A stretch of DNA of 39,456 nucleotides from Paludibacter sp. (GTDB taxonomy: Bacteria; Bacteroidota; Bacteroidia; Bacteroidales; Paludibacteraceae), in assembly GCA_029973975.1 (NCBI GenBank), contig JARKQF010000314.1, positions 1 to 39,456 on the forward strand, given 5' to 3'. This document shows, in pieces, positions 18,200 to 25,605 of this stretch. The translations under genes were made by a program, and so were the position numbers. The notes beneath the pieces are model-generated. The model was not told the origin of the DNA, did not search any database, and saw only the letters and a list, made by a program, of their open reading frames with translations. Every line of letters begins with the position of its first letter. The stretch's first letter is position 1.

Positions 18200-18736
18200 A
18201 TGAAAAATGTAGCTTATCTATTAATCGCAATTTTAATGGTTTCTTGCGGTTCTAACGGAACACAATCAAAGTATGAGCAAACCATTGGAGACTATCTTCA
18301 AACAGATAAAAAAGGCAGTAAACATGACCTTAAATTCAAGGTTATAGAGTTGAACGAACAAGGCACAATAACGGTTGCCGACAGCATCGCTCATCTTACC
18401 GATGAGTTTAGGAAAGACAAGGAACTTATTGTCAAAAGGGTTGAACTAGCTAAGAAAATGACCGAAGAATTGCGGTCAAAAACAAAAAAACAAAATGAAA
18501 TCGACCAATATAATGCAGATATTGCAGTTATGAATAATCGTGTTGATTCGCTCCGAAATCTTCCTCCGGATAATCTCAACGGGTACGATAGCCGAAATGC
18601 AAATGATGTTCTTGCTTTGATAATCCGTTGCAAGTATTCGATTGTTCCTCCACGCGGAACAACGGTAGAAGAAACTTTCGATTTTTACTTATCGCCTGAC
18701 GGCAGTAAATGCTTCGGAAAAACAAGAGCAAAGTAA
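18200..18736 (+). CDS. small lipoprotein of the conjugative element
   Basis: The 178-residue protein starts MKNVAYLLIAILMVSCGSNG, a lipoprotein signal with the modified Cys at residue 16, so it should be anchored in a membrane facing the periplasm. A Lys/Glu-rich coiled-coil-like segment follows (about residues 65-115: DEFRKDKELIVKRVELAKKM). A short folded C-terminus ends in FDFYLSPDGSKCFGKTRAK. I do not recognise a named family. It starts 24 bases after the RhuM-like gene and is followed by a terminator, so the two may form a unit. Function unknown; surface exclusion would be a guess. Confidence 0.75.
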   Translation: MKNVAYLLIAILMVSCGSNGTQSKYEQTIGDYLQTDKKGSKHDLKFKVIELNEQGTITVADSIAHLTDEFRKDKELIVKRVELAKKMTEELRSKTKKQNEIDQYNADIAVMNNRVDSLRNLPPDNLNGYDSRNANDVLALIIRCKYSIVPPRGTTVEETFDFYLSPDGSKCFGKTRAK

Positions 18737-18760
18737 CTAATAGTTATATTTCAATTTATT

Positions 18761-18795
18761 AAGCCCGTATCTGAAAGCGGACACAGGCTTTTTTT
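18761..18795 (+). terminator. intrinsic terminator after the lipoprotein gene
   Basis: AAGCC...GGCTT closes an imperfect 12-position stem (two A/C mismatches) followed by seven T. Placed 24 bases after the stop codon. Confidence 0.75.
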
Positions 18796-19146
18796 ATGTT
18801 TATCGCTTTCCTATTTATCAGGAAAGATATGCGTCTTATAATGATAAACGCAAGTTATCTAACTCAATTCTTCTTTTTTCGACACTTCTCTATATAACTT
18901 CTTCCTCGTTCAGCGACGTATTGGCGGTGTACTATTTGACCTCATGTTACGGACACAAAGGTATTCCGGCGAATCCTGTCGCCAAATTGGTTTGTGAAAA
19001 AATCTTCCTCTTTCCCTCATGCTTCGGGCGAGCGTATTTGTTCCCCAAAAATTTGTCTTCGGCGGATTACACCGACCTTTTACTGTATCCGAAACATAAG
19101 GTCAGTACACCGGCTCCGATACGGCATAAAAAAAAAGTCAGAAGTT
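18796..19146 (+). other. 350-base leader region before the small membrane protein gene
   Basis: No convincing gene. It starts with a large inverted repeat: GTTTATC (18798-18804) pairs with GATAAAC (18843-18849), enclosing TTTCCT-N7-AGGAAA. A TTG-initiated frame at 18921-19181 gives 86 residues (ending KHRKKKETR) and overlaps the next gene. I recall similar translations being annotated in other Bacteroides elements, but nothing in composition supports it as protein. It is more likely a conserved regulatory leader for the downstream accessory operon. Confidence 0.45.
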
Positions 19147-19377
19147 ATGAGAAGCATAGAAAAAAAAAGGAAACAAGGTAGCAACCTTCCAATTAGCATA
19201 AAATTGGTTGTTAAAATCGCTTTAGTGGCTGTGGGTTTCTCCGTATGGGGAACAGGGTTTATATGGGCGTTGGCAGGCTTATATATCTTTCTTCCTGTTA
19301 TTCGTGGTATCCTTTCTTTCTTCGTGGGTTTGGGTGCTATAATCCTCTTTATTCTCGCAATTCTGATGTTTTTATAA
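19147..19377 (+). CDS. small two-helix membrane protein
   Basis: Starting from the ATG at 19147 the product is 76 residues. A basic head (MRSIEKKRKQGSNLPISIK) is followed by two hydrophobic segments (LVVKIALVAVGFSVWGTGFI and ILSFFVGLGAIILFILAILMF) separated by a short turn. A longer frame to 18994 adds Cys/Arg-rich sequence without membrane character, so I prefer the short form, whose start context resembles that of the next gene (AGTTATGA against GTTATGAGC). No family recognised. It begins the accessory operon that continues to 22886. Confidence 0.65.
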   Translation: MRSIEKKRKQGSNLPISIKLVVKIALVAVGFSVWGTGFIWALAGLYIFLPVIRGILSFFVGLGAIILFILAILMFL

Positions 19378-19396
19378 ACCGTTAAAATTTAGAGTT

Positions 19397-20401
19397 ATGA
19401 GCAAAGTATTTTTATTAGGTGCTAACAAGAGCATCGACAGAGCCAAACAAGTGGTAGAAGTCAATCAGATTATCCAAATGGAGGGTTATAGCTATGATAG
19501 ATATGTAGTGTACGAAATAACTAAAAATGATTGGGGCATTACTTACAAGCTAATCAACTTACGGACAAAGGATTTTCAAACTGCCGACATTATCCGACCA
19601 TTGAAAGAAAAATTCGGCATCGGTTATTATTACGACAGCGAAAACTCTCAATTTATGGATGCTTTTGAAGTGGCAATACTCCTGCAAGAAGCACAGCAGA
19701 AGAAAAAAGCGGAACAGGATGAAGCCGAGCAGGAACGCATACGAGTTGAAGAAGTGAAGAAAATCGGTCGGGTACGCCTTGACGAGATATTTCCCGAAGA
19801 TGCTTTAGGCGTAATCGTGGCACGTCTGAAACAGGACGACAGCGATACAATGACAGACTATTACGCACACAGCGTACAACGCACCGTTATTTTAGGCTTT
19901 TCCAAGCACAAAAGGGACTTGTTTTCTGAAATGCGGAAACACGCTCCCAACTTTGAGGAAACCGCCTATTTAGCCGAGTTTAACGAAGACTACGAACACC
20001 GAGAAAAATACAGCATGGGCGACGGCTACTATTTGGGAGAGAGTAAATATTGTGGTTGGATAATCGAAAAAGTGTCTGTATATGACCGCAAGCGCACGAT
20101 AGAGGAATTTGCCTACATAGCAGGGAATGAAGATAACATACATATCAATGGGCAGGATAAACCGAACAACTCAACTACTCCGAGCGACAGCACAGGAACA
20201 GGAAAAGACGGTTGCACATTGGTTGAATACTCCGCAAAAGCGGTAGCGGTTTTCGGAGATACCAAGTCTATTAAAGACGAACTCAAAGCAATGGGCGGAC
20301 GTTTCAACAGCCGTTTGACATACAACGGTAAGAAGTTGGCAGGATGGATATTTCCAAAATCGAGAGAACAAACATTGGCTTATTATTTCGGCTTAGACTA
20401 A
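19397..20401 (+). CDS. conserved conjugative-element protein of unknown function
   Basis: The 334-residue protein has an alpha/beta N-terminal part (about 1-95). A charged coiled coil follows (LLQEAQQKKKAEQDEAEQER, about 93-118), then a middle domain with GRVRLDEIFPEDALGVIVARL. After a Ser/Thr/Gly linker (NNSTTPSDSTGTGKDG) comes a compact C-terminal module, VEYSAKAVAVFGDTKSIKDE, with KAMGGRFNSRL and GWIFPKSREQ. That module recurs at the C-terminus of various Bacteroides mobile-element proteins as far as I recall and may bind nucleic acid. Soluble, no signal peptide. It is followed by pcfK and pcfJ in the usual accessory order. Confidence 0.75.
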   Translation: MSKVFLLGANKSIDRAKQVVEVNQIIQMEGYSYDRYVVYEITKNDWGITYKLINLRTKDFQTADIIRPLKEKFGIGYYYDSENSQFMDAFEVAILLQEAQQKKKAEQDEAEQERIRVEEVKKIGRVRLDEIFPEDALGVIVARLKQDDSDTMTDYYAHSVQRTVILGFSKHKRDLFSEMRKHAPNFEETAYLAEFNEDYEHREKYSMGDGYYLGESKYCGWIIEKVSVYDRKRTIEEFAYIAGNEDNIHINGQDKPNNSTTPSDSTGTGKDGCTLVEYSAKAVAVFGDTKSIKDELKAMGGRFNSRLTYNGKKLAGWIFPKSREQTLAYYFGLD

Positions 20402-20453
20402 TCAATTAAGTATGAACAAGGGGCAGTAACCCTGCCCCACAATATCAAACAAC

Positions 20454-20864
20454 ATGAAAGCATCAAATCATTTCAAAAATACGATACAGGCTTATTTAGA
20501 CCAACGTGCGGAAACAGATGTACTATTCTCGTTCCAATACTCAAAGCCTGATAAGAACATTGACGATTGTATAACATACATTCTCAATACGGTAAAGAAA
20601 AGCGGTTGTAACGGCTTTGCAGACGAAGAAATCTACTCAATGGCTGTACATTATTACGATGAAGATAATATCGAAGTAGGCAAGCAGATGAACGGTCATG
20701 TAGTAGTAAACCATGTGGTACAACTGACCGAAGAAGAAAAAGAAGAGGCACGTCAGAGAGCCATTCAAAAGGTACAGGATGAAGCCTACAATAAGATGAA
20801 ACAGCCTGTTAAGAAAGCGAAAACAATTCAACTAAATCCCCAACCTTCATTATTTGATTTTTGA
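20454..20864 (+). CDS. PcfK-like protein
   Basis: The 136-residue protein matches the PcfK-like family: SNHFKNTIQAYLDQRAETD, then KNIDDCITYILNTVKKSGCNGFADEEIYSMAVHYYDED and a helical, charged tail (TEEEKEEARQRAIQKVQDEAYNKM) ending in PSLFDF. The name comes from the enterococcal pCF10 transfer region; the biochemical role is unknown. It ends 3 bases before the pcfJ start codon, so translation of the pair is probably coupled. The family is almost always next to PcfJ, as here. Confidence 0.88.
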   Translation: MKASNHFKNTIQAYLDQRAETDVLFSFQYSKPDKNIDDCITYILNTVKKSGCNGFADEEIYSMAVHYYDEDNIEVGKQMNGHVVVNHVVQLTEEEKEEARQRAIQKVQDEAYNKMKQPVKKAKTIQLNPQPSLFDF

Positions 20865-20867
20865 CCT

Positions 20868-22136
20868 ATGAAAGCAAAGACTAAATTCCAACAGCAAATA
20901 GTGGAAGCGAGCAAAACGCTTCCCTCTATTACCAAACAGCAGGTACAATGGGGTTACGATAATGCTATCGAACACATTGGACGAAGAACGGACAAAGGTA
21001 TTATCACTTGTACAAAGTGTGGTCATTAGTGGCAGGGAGAGGGCGAACTGATAAATACTCTATTGGGATGTGATTGCCCGAACTGCAAAACCAAGCTAAT
21101 CGTAAAAACCACCAAACAGCGAGTATTTGACGGGAGTTACTATATGACCATTATAACCGCCCACAAAGGTTTTCAAGTATTGCGTACCGTTATGATAAAG
21201 TGCAAAGGGAAAGTAGGCGAAACGGCTAAATACAGCTATTCAGAGGTAATGCAACGGTGGATTGCTCCAAACGGAAAATACGCCACATTCGCAAAACTCC
21301 GCCAAACAATGGGGACAATGTATTACGACTCTTGGATTTTTCATACTCCGTTGGAATTGAGAGCAGAGAATGATGTTTATGACCGTATTTTCACAGGAGA
21401 GGTTTACCCAAGACAAAAACTAATTCCCGAAGTAAAACGGGCAGGATATAAGAAGAATATAAAAGCGAAACCTTTCGACTTATCCCATACTTTGCTATCT
21501 GACAACCGAATGGAAACTTTGCTTAAAACAGGACAAACTGAACTTTTCAAACTCTTTTTGAATGACAAAAGCCGTAAAATATCCGATTATTGGGCATCTA
21601 TCCGCATTTGCAACCGCAACGGCTATAAAATCAAAGATGCTTCTCTTTGGTGTGATTATATAAACTATCTCCGCTATTTCGGTAAAGACCTGCATAATGC
21701 TAAATATGTGTGTCCGTCCTACTTACACAAAGAACATGACCGATATATGGATAAGAAAGCCAAAGCGGAAACACAAAAGGAAATCGAAAAACTTCGGGAA
21801 AAAGAAGCCGACTTCGCTGAAGCTAAAGGGAAATTCTTCGGTATCCTGTTTTCGGATGGTACGATAACAGTCCGAGTATTGGAAAGTATAGAGGAAATGA
21901 TATTAGAGGGTAAGTTTATGCACCATTGCGTAGGCGACTATTATTCAAAAGCAGACTCTTTAATCCTGTCTGCCACCATCAACGGCAAACGGATTGAAAC
22001 CGTAGAAATATCACTTTCACGATTGGCAGTAATTCAATCGAGAGGGGTATGCAACAAGAATACCGAGTACCATGACCAAATTATAGGGCTTGTAAATAAG
22101 AATATACCCCTTATTCAACAACGATTAGCAGCATAA
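20868..22136 (+). pseudogene. PcfJ-like gene interrupted by an in-frame amber codon
   Basis: The reading frame starts MKAKTKFQQQIVEASKTLPS and would give about 422 residues, but codon 54 is TAG (21027-21029). The stop falls inside a zinc-knuckle: CTKCGH lies before it, and WQGEGEL followed by CDCPNC lies after. Downstream the frame is open for 369 codons and holds the PcfJ hallmarks (GKFMHHCVGDYYSKADSLILSA, SRLAVIQSRGVCNKNTEYHD). Translation could restart at the ATG at 21063, giving 357 residues without the first zinc ligands. TAG ends other genes here (for example the ORF6N gene), so it is a real stop. A sequencing error or natural suppression are alternatives. Confidence 0.85.
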
Positions 22137-22182
22137 ATAGTAATAATTAGGGCGGAGCAATCCGCCCACAAATTCAATAGAT

Positions 22183-22662
22183 ATGAAAACAACAGAAGTG
22201 AACGACAGCATAATAGGAAAGCGTTGTAAATCCATTTTTACAGGCTTAATGGTAACAGGAACTATCGAAGCGATAAACATTACTAAGCATATTGCAGAAG
22301 TAAAAGTACGGTTCGATGAGCCACACAGGTGGGGAGACGAACTATTTGAAAATAGCTGGTCGCACGCCCGACTCCATGACGAGTTTGGTTCGCTCCACCA
22401 TTTGGAAATCATAGACGACCAATATCAGACCATCAAAGTAACATTTTCGGAAACGATAAAGCAGATAAACGTAATGTTTACAGGCGATTACAAAACTTGG
22501 GGAGTAGTCAATCTAAAAGAATGGTGCGATACTTATGAAAGTACTCGTTTTACTCAAATAGACGAGCGTACAGCCATTATCACATCAGAATATAATATGG
22601 AGTATGTGAAGGAGTGGCTTTCAAAAAACACTCCAATAACGGCAATAGAAACAATAATCTAA
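22183..22662 (+). CDS. hypothetical protein of the accessory operon
   Basis: A 159-residue soluble protein, rich in beta-prone segments (MVTGTIEAINITKHIAEVKVRFDEPHRWGDELFENSW) with a second half beginning DQYQTIKVTFSETIKQINVMFTGDY. I recognise no named family. The first part reads like a small barrel of the kind used in DNA- or ligand-binding modules, but this is speculation. It lies 46 bases after pcfJ and 11 bases before the DUF3873 gene, so it belongs to the same accessory transcript. Confidence 0.7.
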   Translation: MKTTEVNDSIIGKRCKSIFTGLMVTGTIEAINITKHIAEVKVRFDEPHRWGDELFENSWSHARLHDEFGSLHHLEIIDDQYQTIKVTFSETIKQINVMFTGDYKTWGVVNLKEWCDTYESTRFTQIDERTAIITSEYNMEYVKEWLSKNTPITAIETII

Positions 22663-22673
22663 AAACAACAGAC

Positions 22674-22886
22674 ATGAAATCAAATTCAATCAATGACAGC
22701 AACGGTTGTTCCATTTGCAAACAAGGGAAAGAGAATTATACTACTTTCATAGCAGGAGCGTTCAGAGGAACGGAATACTATCAATACGATTACCGCCACA
22801 CGAGCGGAGAATTGTTTTCAACGGTTGCCAAAACATTGGAAGAGTGTCGAAAACAACGAGATGAATGGCTTTCTAAATTTGAGTGA
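22674..22886 (+). CDS. DUF3873 family small protein
   Basis: The 70-residue protein begins MKSNSINDSNGCSICKQGKENYTTF and continues EYYQYDYRHTSGELFSTVAKTLEECRKQRDEWL, the pattern I know as DUF3873, common in Bacteroides conjugative elements. CSIC and a later Cys give a possible metal site. The longer frame from 22614 overlaps the preceding gene and adds unrelated Asn/Lys-rich sequence, so the ATG at 22674 is chosen. A strong terminator follows immediately, closing the plus-strand accessory operon. Confidence 0.8.
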   Translation: MKSNSINDSNGCSICKQGKENYTTFIAGAFRGTEYYQYDYRHTSGELFSTVAKTLEECRKQRDEWLSKFE

Positions 22887-22889
22887 ATG

Positions 22890-23017
22890 ACGGCGGATTT
22901 TTTCCGCCGTTACTTTTTCCATGACTTGTTAAACGGACGGGAGAAAAAGTAACAAAAAGCCGGATTGATTACTTTTTTCATGAGCGTTATTCGAAGGCAC
23001 AGCGGGGAAAAAAGTAA
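22890..23017. terminator. terminator plus two tandem homologous inverted repeats
   Basis: ACGGCGGA-TTTTT-TCCGCCGT (22890-22910) followed by a T-rich run ends the accessory operon. Next come two related units 59 bases apart, each beginning TTACTTTTT(T)CCATGA-like (22910 and 22969) and closing with its own complement, GAAAAAGTAA (22943-22952) and GAAAAAAGTAA (23007-23017). They separate the plus-strand operon from the converging retron RT gene and could terminate in both directions. Confidence 0.65.
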
Positions 23018-23034
23018 AAAAGTCTGTGTGAAAA

Positions 23035-24123
23035 TTATATTTCCCAGTTTATCTGCTCTACTAATTTCATCATTTTTTTGGCTTCTTCAGGTTCAATAGA
23101 GTGCACAAATAAAATTTTACCAAGTATCCACTCCTTTCTATATCCCTTATCGGGACTAATTCTTTGAAAATGAGAATACACTCCATGTTTTTTGCAAAAA
23201 TGAAGATGTCTATATATTTCTTTTTTGATTTTTTTAGGGATTCGGACTTTTTTATCTATCAATAATCCTGTAACCATTTGCTTTTGCCCTACTTTATATT
23301 TACCTACTTTACCCCAGTTAATATTAAAGCCCTCTGCTGCTATTATCTTTTTTAAGATGCCCATATTGGGCAAACTATTAGCATCTCCAGAAAAAGTAAT
23401 ATCATCGGCATATCTTGAATAATTGGCTCCATGCTTATTAGCCAGTTTAGACAACCTGCTATCTAATTTTTTACATATAGCATTTGAAATTCCGGGACTT
23501 GTTGGAGCACCTTGTATTAAAAAAGACTCCTTTCGAGAACGTAAATTCTGGAAATATTTTTGCTCTATTTCTGATAATTGCTCAAATTTATAATCGGAAA
23601 TAGAAGCCGTACATATTTTAGCCAGCTCTACAGATAGATTTGAAGCATATCCCAACATCTTAAACATTCCATAGACTCTTCTTTCATTGATTGTTTCAAA
23701 AAAATCAGATAAGTCAATATTAAATATTACACTCTTATTTTCGTGTATTTTTGCATTGTTGAGTATGGATTTTTCTTTTACAAATCCGGTGGCACTTGGG
23801 CTAAGCTCAATCTTATCTATAATATTTGTTTTGATCCACCTCTGTAATTCTTTGATATTAGGATGTGGGGCAATTATTCTTCTATATCCTCCTTTTTTCT
23901 TTTTAATCAAATAATACTCATAGTTGTTATCTCTATTGCTTATTATTGATTTGAGCAGACCAAACTCCATTCCAACTATTATCGCAAGATGTTTGAGAGA
24001 GAAGATGACGGGCAAATTTTTACGGATTAAATTATCTGCATAATTCAACGTATTCTCAATGAAGGCATCAGAATGACCTTCCTGTTTTGCATTTTCAATA
24101 TATAAGTTTCGAGGGAAATCCAT
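23035..24123 (-). CDS. retron reverse transcriptase
   Basis: The 362-residue RT would make msDNA by copying the adjacent ncRNA, priming from the 2'-OH of a branch guanosine. It carries the retron-specific N123-A-K-I-H (NAxxH), motif A NIDLSDFF (D137 and D140), motif B QGAPTSPGISN (204-214), the catalytic Y238-A-D-D box, and the msr-recognition motif VTG (284-286) in MVTGLLIDKKVRIP. It lacks the HNH and maturase domains of group II intron RTs. The ATG at 24123 is preferred over 24198 because the longer frame runs through the predicted ncRNA. The gene lies downstream of the phosphoribosyltransferase effector on the same strand and is richer in A and T than the tra genes. Confidence 0.95.
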   Translation of the reverse strand: MDFPRNLYIENAKQEGHSDAFIENTLNYADNLIRKNLPVIFSLKHLAIIVGMEFGLLKSIISNRDNNYEYYLIKKKKGGYRRIIAPHPNIKELQRWIKTNIIDKIELSPSATGFVKEKSILNNAKIHENKSVIFNIDLSDFFETINERRVYGMFKMLGYASNLSVELAKICTASISDYKFEQLSEIEQKYFQNLRSRKESFLIQGAPTSPGISNAICKKLDSRLSKLANKHGANYSRYADDITFSGDANSLPNMGILKKIIAAEGFNINWGKVGKYKVGQKQMVTGLLIDKKVRIPKKIKKEIYRHLHFCKKHGVYSHFQRISPDKGYRKEWILGKILFVHSIEPEEAKKMMKLVEQINWEI

Positions 24124-24127
24124 GTTC

Positions 24128-24285
24128 GATTCAATTACTCTTGTTTGAATATTCACGAAGTGAATCATGTGCGGCCCGAGTGCCCGCAGGTGTTGCACAT
24201 GAATCAGTATAATGTAGCTTTATTAACTCTTAAACCAAACGGGTTTAAAAGGTCTTCTGTTATGAAAGACATAGCTAATTAAATC
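24128..24285 (-). ncRNA. candidate retron msr-msd RNA
   Basis: This 158-nt stretch lies between effector stop and RT start. Read on the minus strand it begins with a1 GATTTAATTA (24276-24285) and ends with a2 TAATTGAATC (24128-24137), which pair over 10 bases with one G.U. TTAGC overlaps the end of a1, placing the candidate branch G at 24275, the same word as in the E. coli Ec86 msr. The msr then holds a weak hairpin (GTCTT/AAGAC) and a strong 10-bp stem CTTTTAAACC-CGTTT-GGTTTAAGAG (24227-24251). The msd stem TGATTCATGTGC/GCACATGATTCA (24161-24206) has 11 of 12 positions paired around a GC-rich loop. A small hairpin (24151-24165) competes at its base. Exact ends are inferred. Confidence 0.85.
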
Positions 24286-24288
24286 TAC

Positions 24289-25506
24289 TTATGAACTTCC
24301 CTGAAACTTTTTAGGTATATATAAAATATCTTCTTGAATCATTAATTTGTCATTAATTAGCTCTTTTTGAAATCTATATTTTTTTTGTATTTCCTCAAAA
24401 ATATGTATTGCTTGTTTTGTTAAGTTGCCTTCTGAATCAAAAAGACTCTTATTTTTGCCTTTCTCTATTATGGAGTCATACTCAGGCAAACTAAGACCCA
24501 ACAACTGACATATTGCCAATGGATTTTTTTGTTTCTTTTTGAGATATATCATACTAATGAGTTGAATAGTGTCACTATTATATTTTTCTTTTATCTCAAA
24601 TAAAGTTTCATTTAATCCTAATTTGAAAACAATATTTACCCAATAGTATTGACTCTGTTTGAATTTTTGAGATTTTTCAATCAACAAATTACCCCTTCTT
24701 GGAAATAATGGAACCCAATATTCATTTGTCCCCTTAATTTTACAATCCGCCCATAGGATAGGTAAGGTGTTATTTGGTATAGAATGGTCAAAACCTATAA
24801 GTGCTTGTGTATTTAAATAGCCAAGAGGATGTTGAGCTGTTTTTTTCTCTTTATATTTATGCTCCGGATATAACATGTTCCCATATCTAAAACAAAAATC
24901 TCTTATAGCAATCATTTTAGGATAATATCCAAACACAGAACCTCTTGATGCAAAAGCAGGCATTCTTTCATTTCCAATAACTCGTATATTACTTTTTTCA
25001 AGATTGATTTTAGCCTTTCCCATATATACTGTGGTCAAAGCATATACAGTATGATTATCTGGTAGATTAGTCTTAAACTGATTGTAAAATTCTATAATGG
25101 AGTTCCCTGTACCAGCAAAGTCGTCAACTATTACAATACCGCAACCATCCGTGAGCGCAGAAAAATTATTCTCTTCTATAAATTCGATCCTTTTATTATT
25201 GCTAAATGCGGGGGTTTTCTTTAAGTAATACGCCATTGCCACACCACTTTTTCCTATTTTTCCCAATGGAATTAAGTATATGCTTGTAATAGGGGGTAAA
25301 TCACTTAAGATATTTAATAAACCATGATTAAACTCCTTAATTATACTTTTGATAGAGAAAAATTCAAAACTATTTAGAACAATTAATGCTTTCTTTTTAT
25401 CAGATTCTTCGAAGTTATCAAGCCAAGCAAGTACATCTAAAGGAGAAATGATATTTTCAAATCTCGCACATACTGTTTCTATTATATCTTGATAATCTTT
25501 AAACAT
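24289..25506 (-). CDS. retron effector: phosphoribosyltransferase-like domain with C-terminal winged-helix-like tail
   Basis: The 405-residue protein shows a type I PRTase core. The pyrophosphate loop is G82-KIGKSG. The PRPP-binding motif IVIVDDFAGTGNS (about 124-136) contains D128-D129 and the G-T-G turn. Conserved-looking segments HSIPNNTLPILW (231-242) and WVPLFPRRG follow, features I associate with PRTase domains of conflict systems (PRTase-CE). The C-terminal ~85 residues (AICQLLGLSLPEYDSII, then LFDSEGNLTKQAIHIFEEI) resemble a winged helix. It precedes the ncRNA and RT in one unit. The ATG at 25506 is chosen because the promoter -7 box lies at 25527-25534; the longer start at 25569 lies upstream of it. 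No metabolic PRTase has this tail. Effector toxicity is inferred from family knowledge. Confidence 0.85.
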   Translation of the reverse strand: MFKDYQDIIETVCARFENIISPLDVLAWLDNFEESDKKKALIVLNSFEFFSIKSIIKEFNHGLLNILSDLPPITSIYLIPLGKIGKSGVAMAYYLKKTPAFSNNKRIEFIEENNFSALTDGCGIVIVDDFAGTGNSIIEFYNQFKTNLPDNHTVYALTTVYMGKAKINLEKSNIRVIGNERMPAFASRGSVFGYYPKMIAIRDFCFRYGNMLYPEHKYKEKKTAQHPLGYLNTQALIGFDHSIPNNTLPILWADCKIKGTNEYWVPLFPRRGNLLIEKSQKFKQSQYYWVNIVFKLGLNETLFEIKEKYNSDTIQLISMIYLKKKQKNPLAICQLLGLSLPEYDSIIEKGKNKSLFDSEGNLTKQAIHIFEEIQKKYRFQKELINDKLMIQEDILYIPKKFQGSS

Positions 25507-25526
25507 AAATACTTTTAACTTATCTG

Positions 25527-25557
25527 CAAAAGTACCCATAAAAAAACACTTGACAAA
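25527..25557 (-). promoter_or_regulatory. consensus promoter of the retron operon
   Basis: On the minus strand TTTG (25554-25557) and TACTTTTG (25527-25534) are exactly 19 bases apart, a full match to the Bacteroidota consensus. Transcription should begin near 25520, giving a leader of about 14 nt before the effector ATG. Confidence 0.8.
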
Positions 25558-25577
25558 ATTGCTTGCCAAGTGTTTTT
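25542..25577 (-). terminator. terminator at the end of the transfer operon
   Basis: An 11-bp perfect stem, AAAAACACTTG (minus strand, 25567-25577) with CAAGTGTTTTT (25542-25552), 14-base loop and trailing T-tract, 28 bases after the stop of the PH-domain gene. It would end the long tra transcript; its loop contains the -33 element of the retron promoter. Confidence 0.8.
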
Positions 25578-25605
25578 CAACAACTTACCCGAAGTCGTTT
25601 ATTCA

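Noticed and set aside
18921-19181. 86-residue TTG-started frame as a gene
   Set aside because: Rare start, overlap with the next gene, no domain; kept only as a remark in the leader entry.
23035-24198. RT as group II intron maturase or diversity-generating retroelement
   Set aside because: No maturase or HNH domain, no template/variable repeat pair seen, and the NAxxH and VTG motifs plus msr-msd structure point to a retron.
24289-25506. PRTase as a metabolic enzyme (pyrimidine or purine salvage)
   Set aside because: The PRPP motif is shared, but length, the C-terminal winged-helix-like tail and the NNTLPILW segment do not fit salvage enzymes, and the neighbours are an ncRNA and a retron RT.
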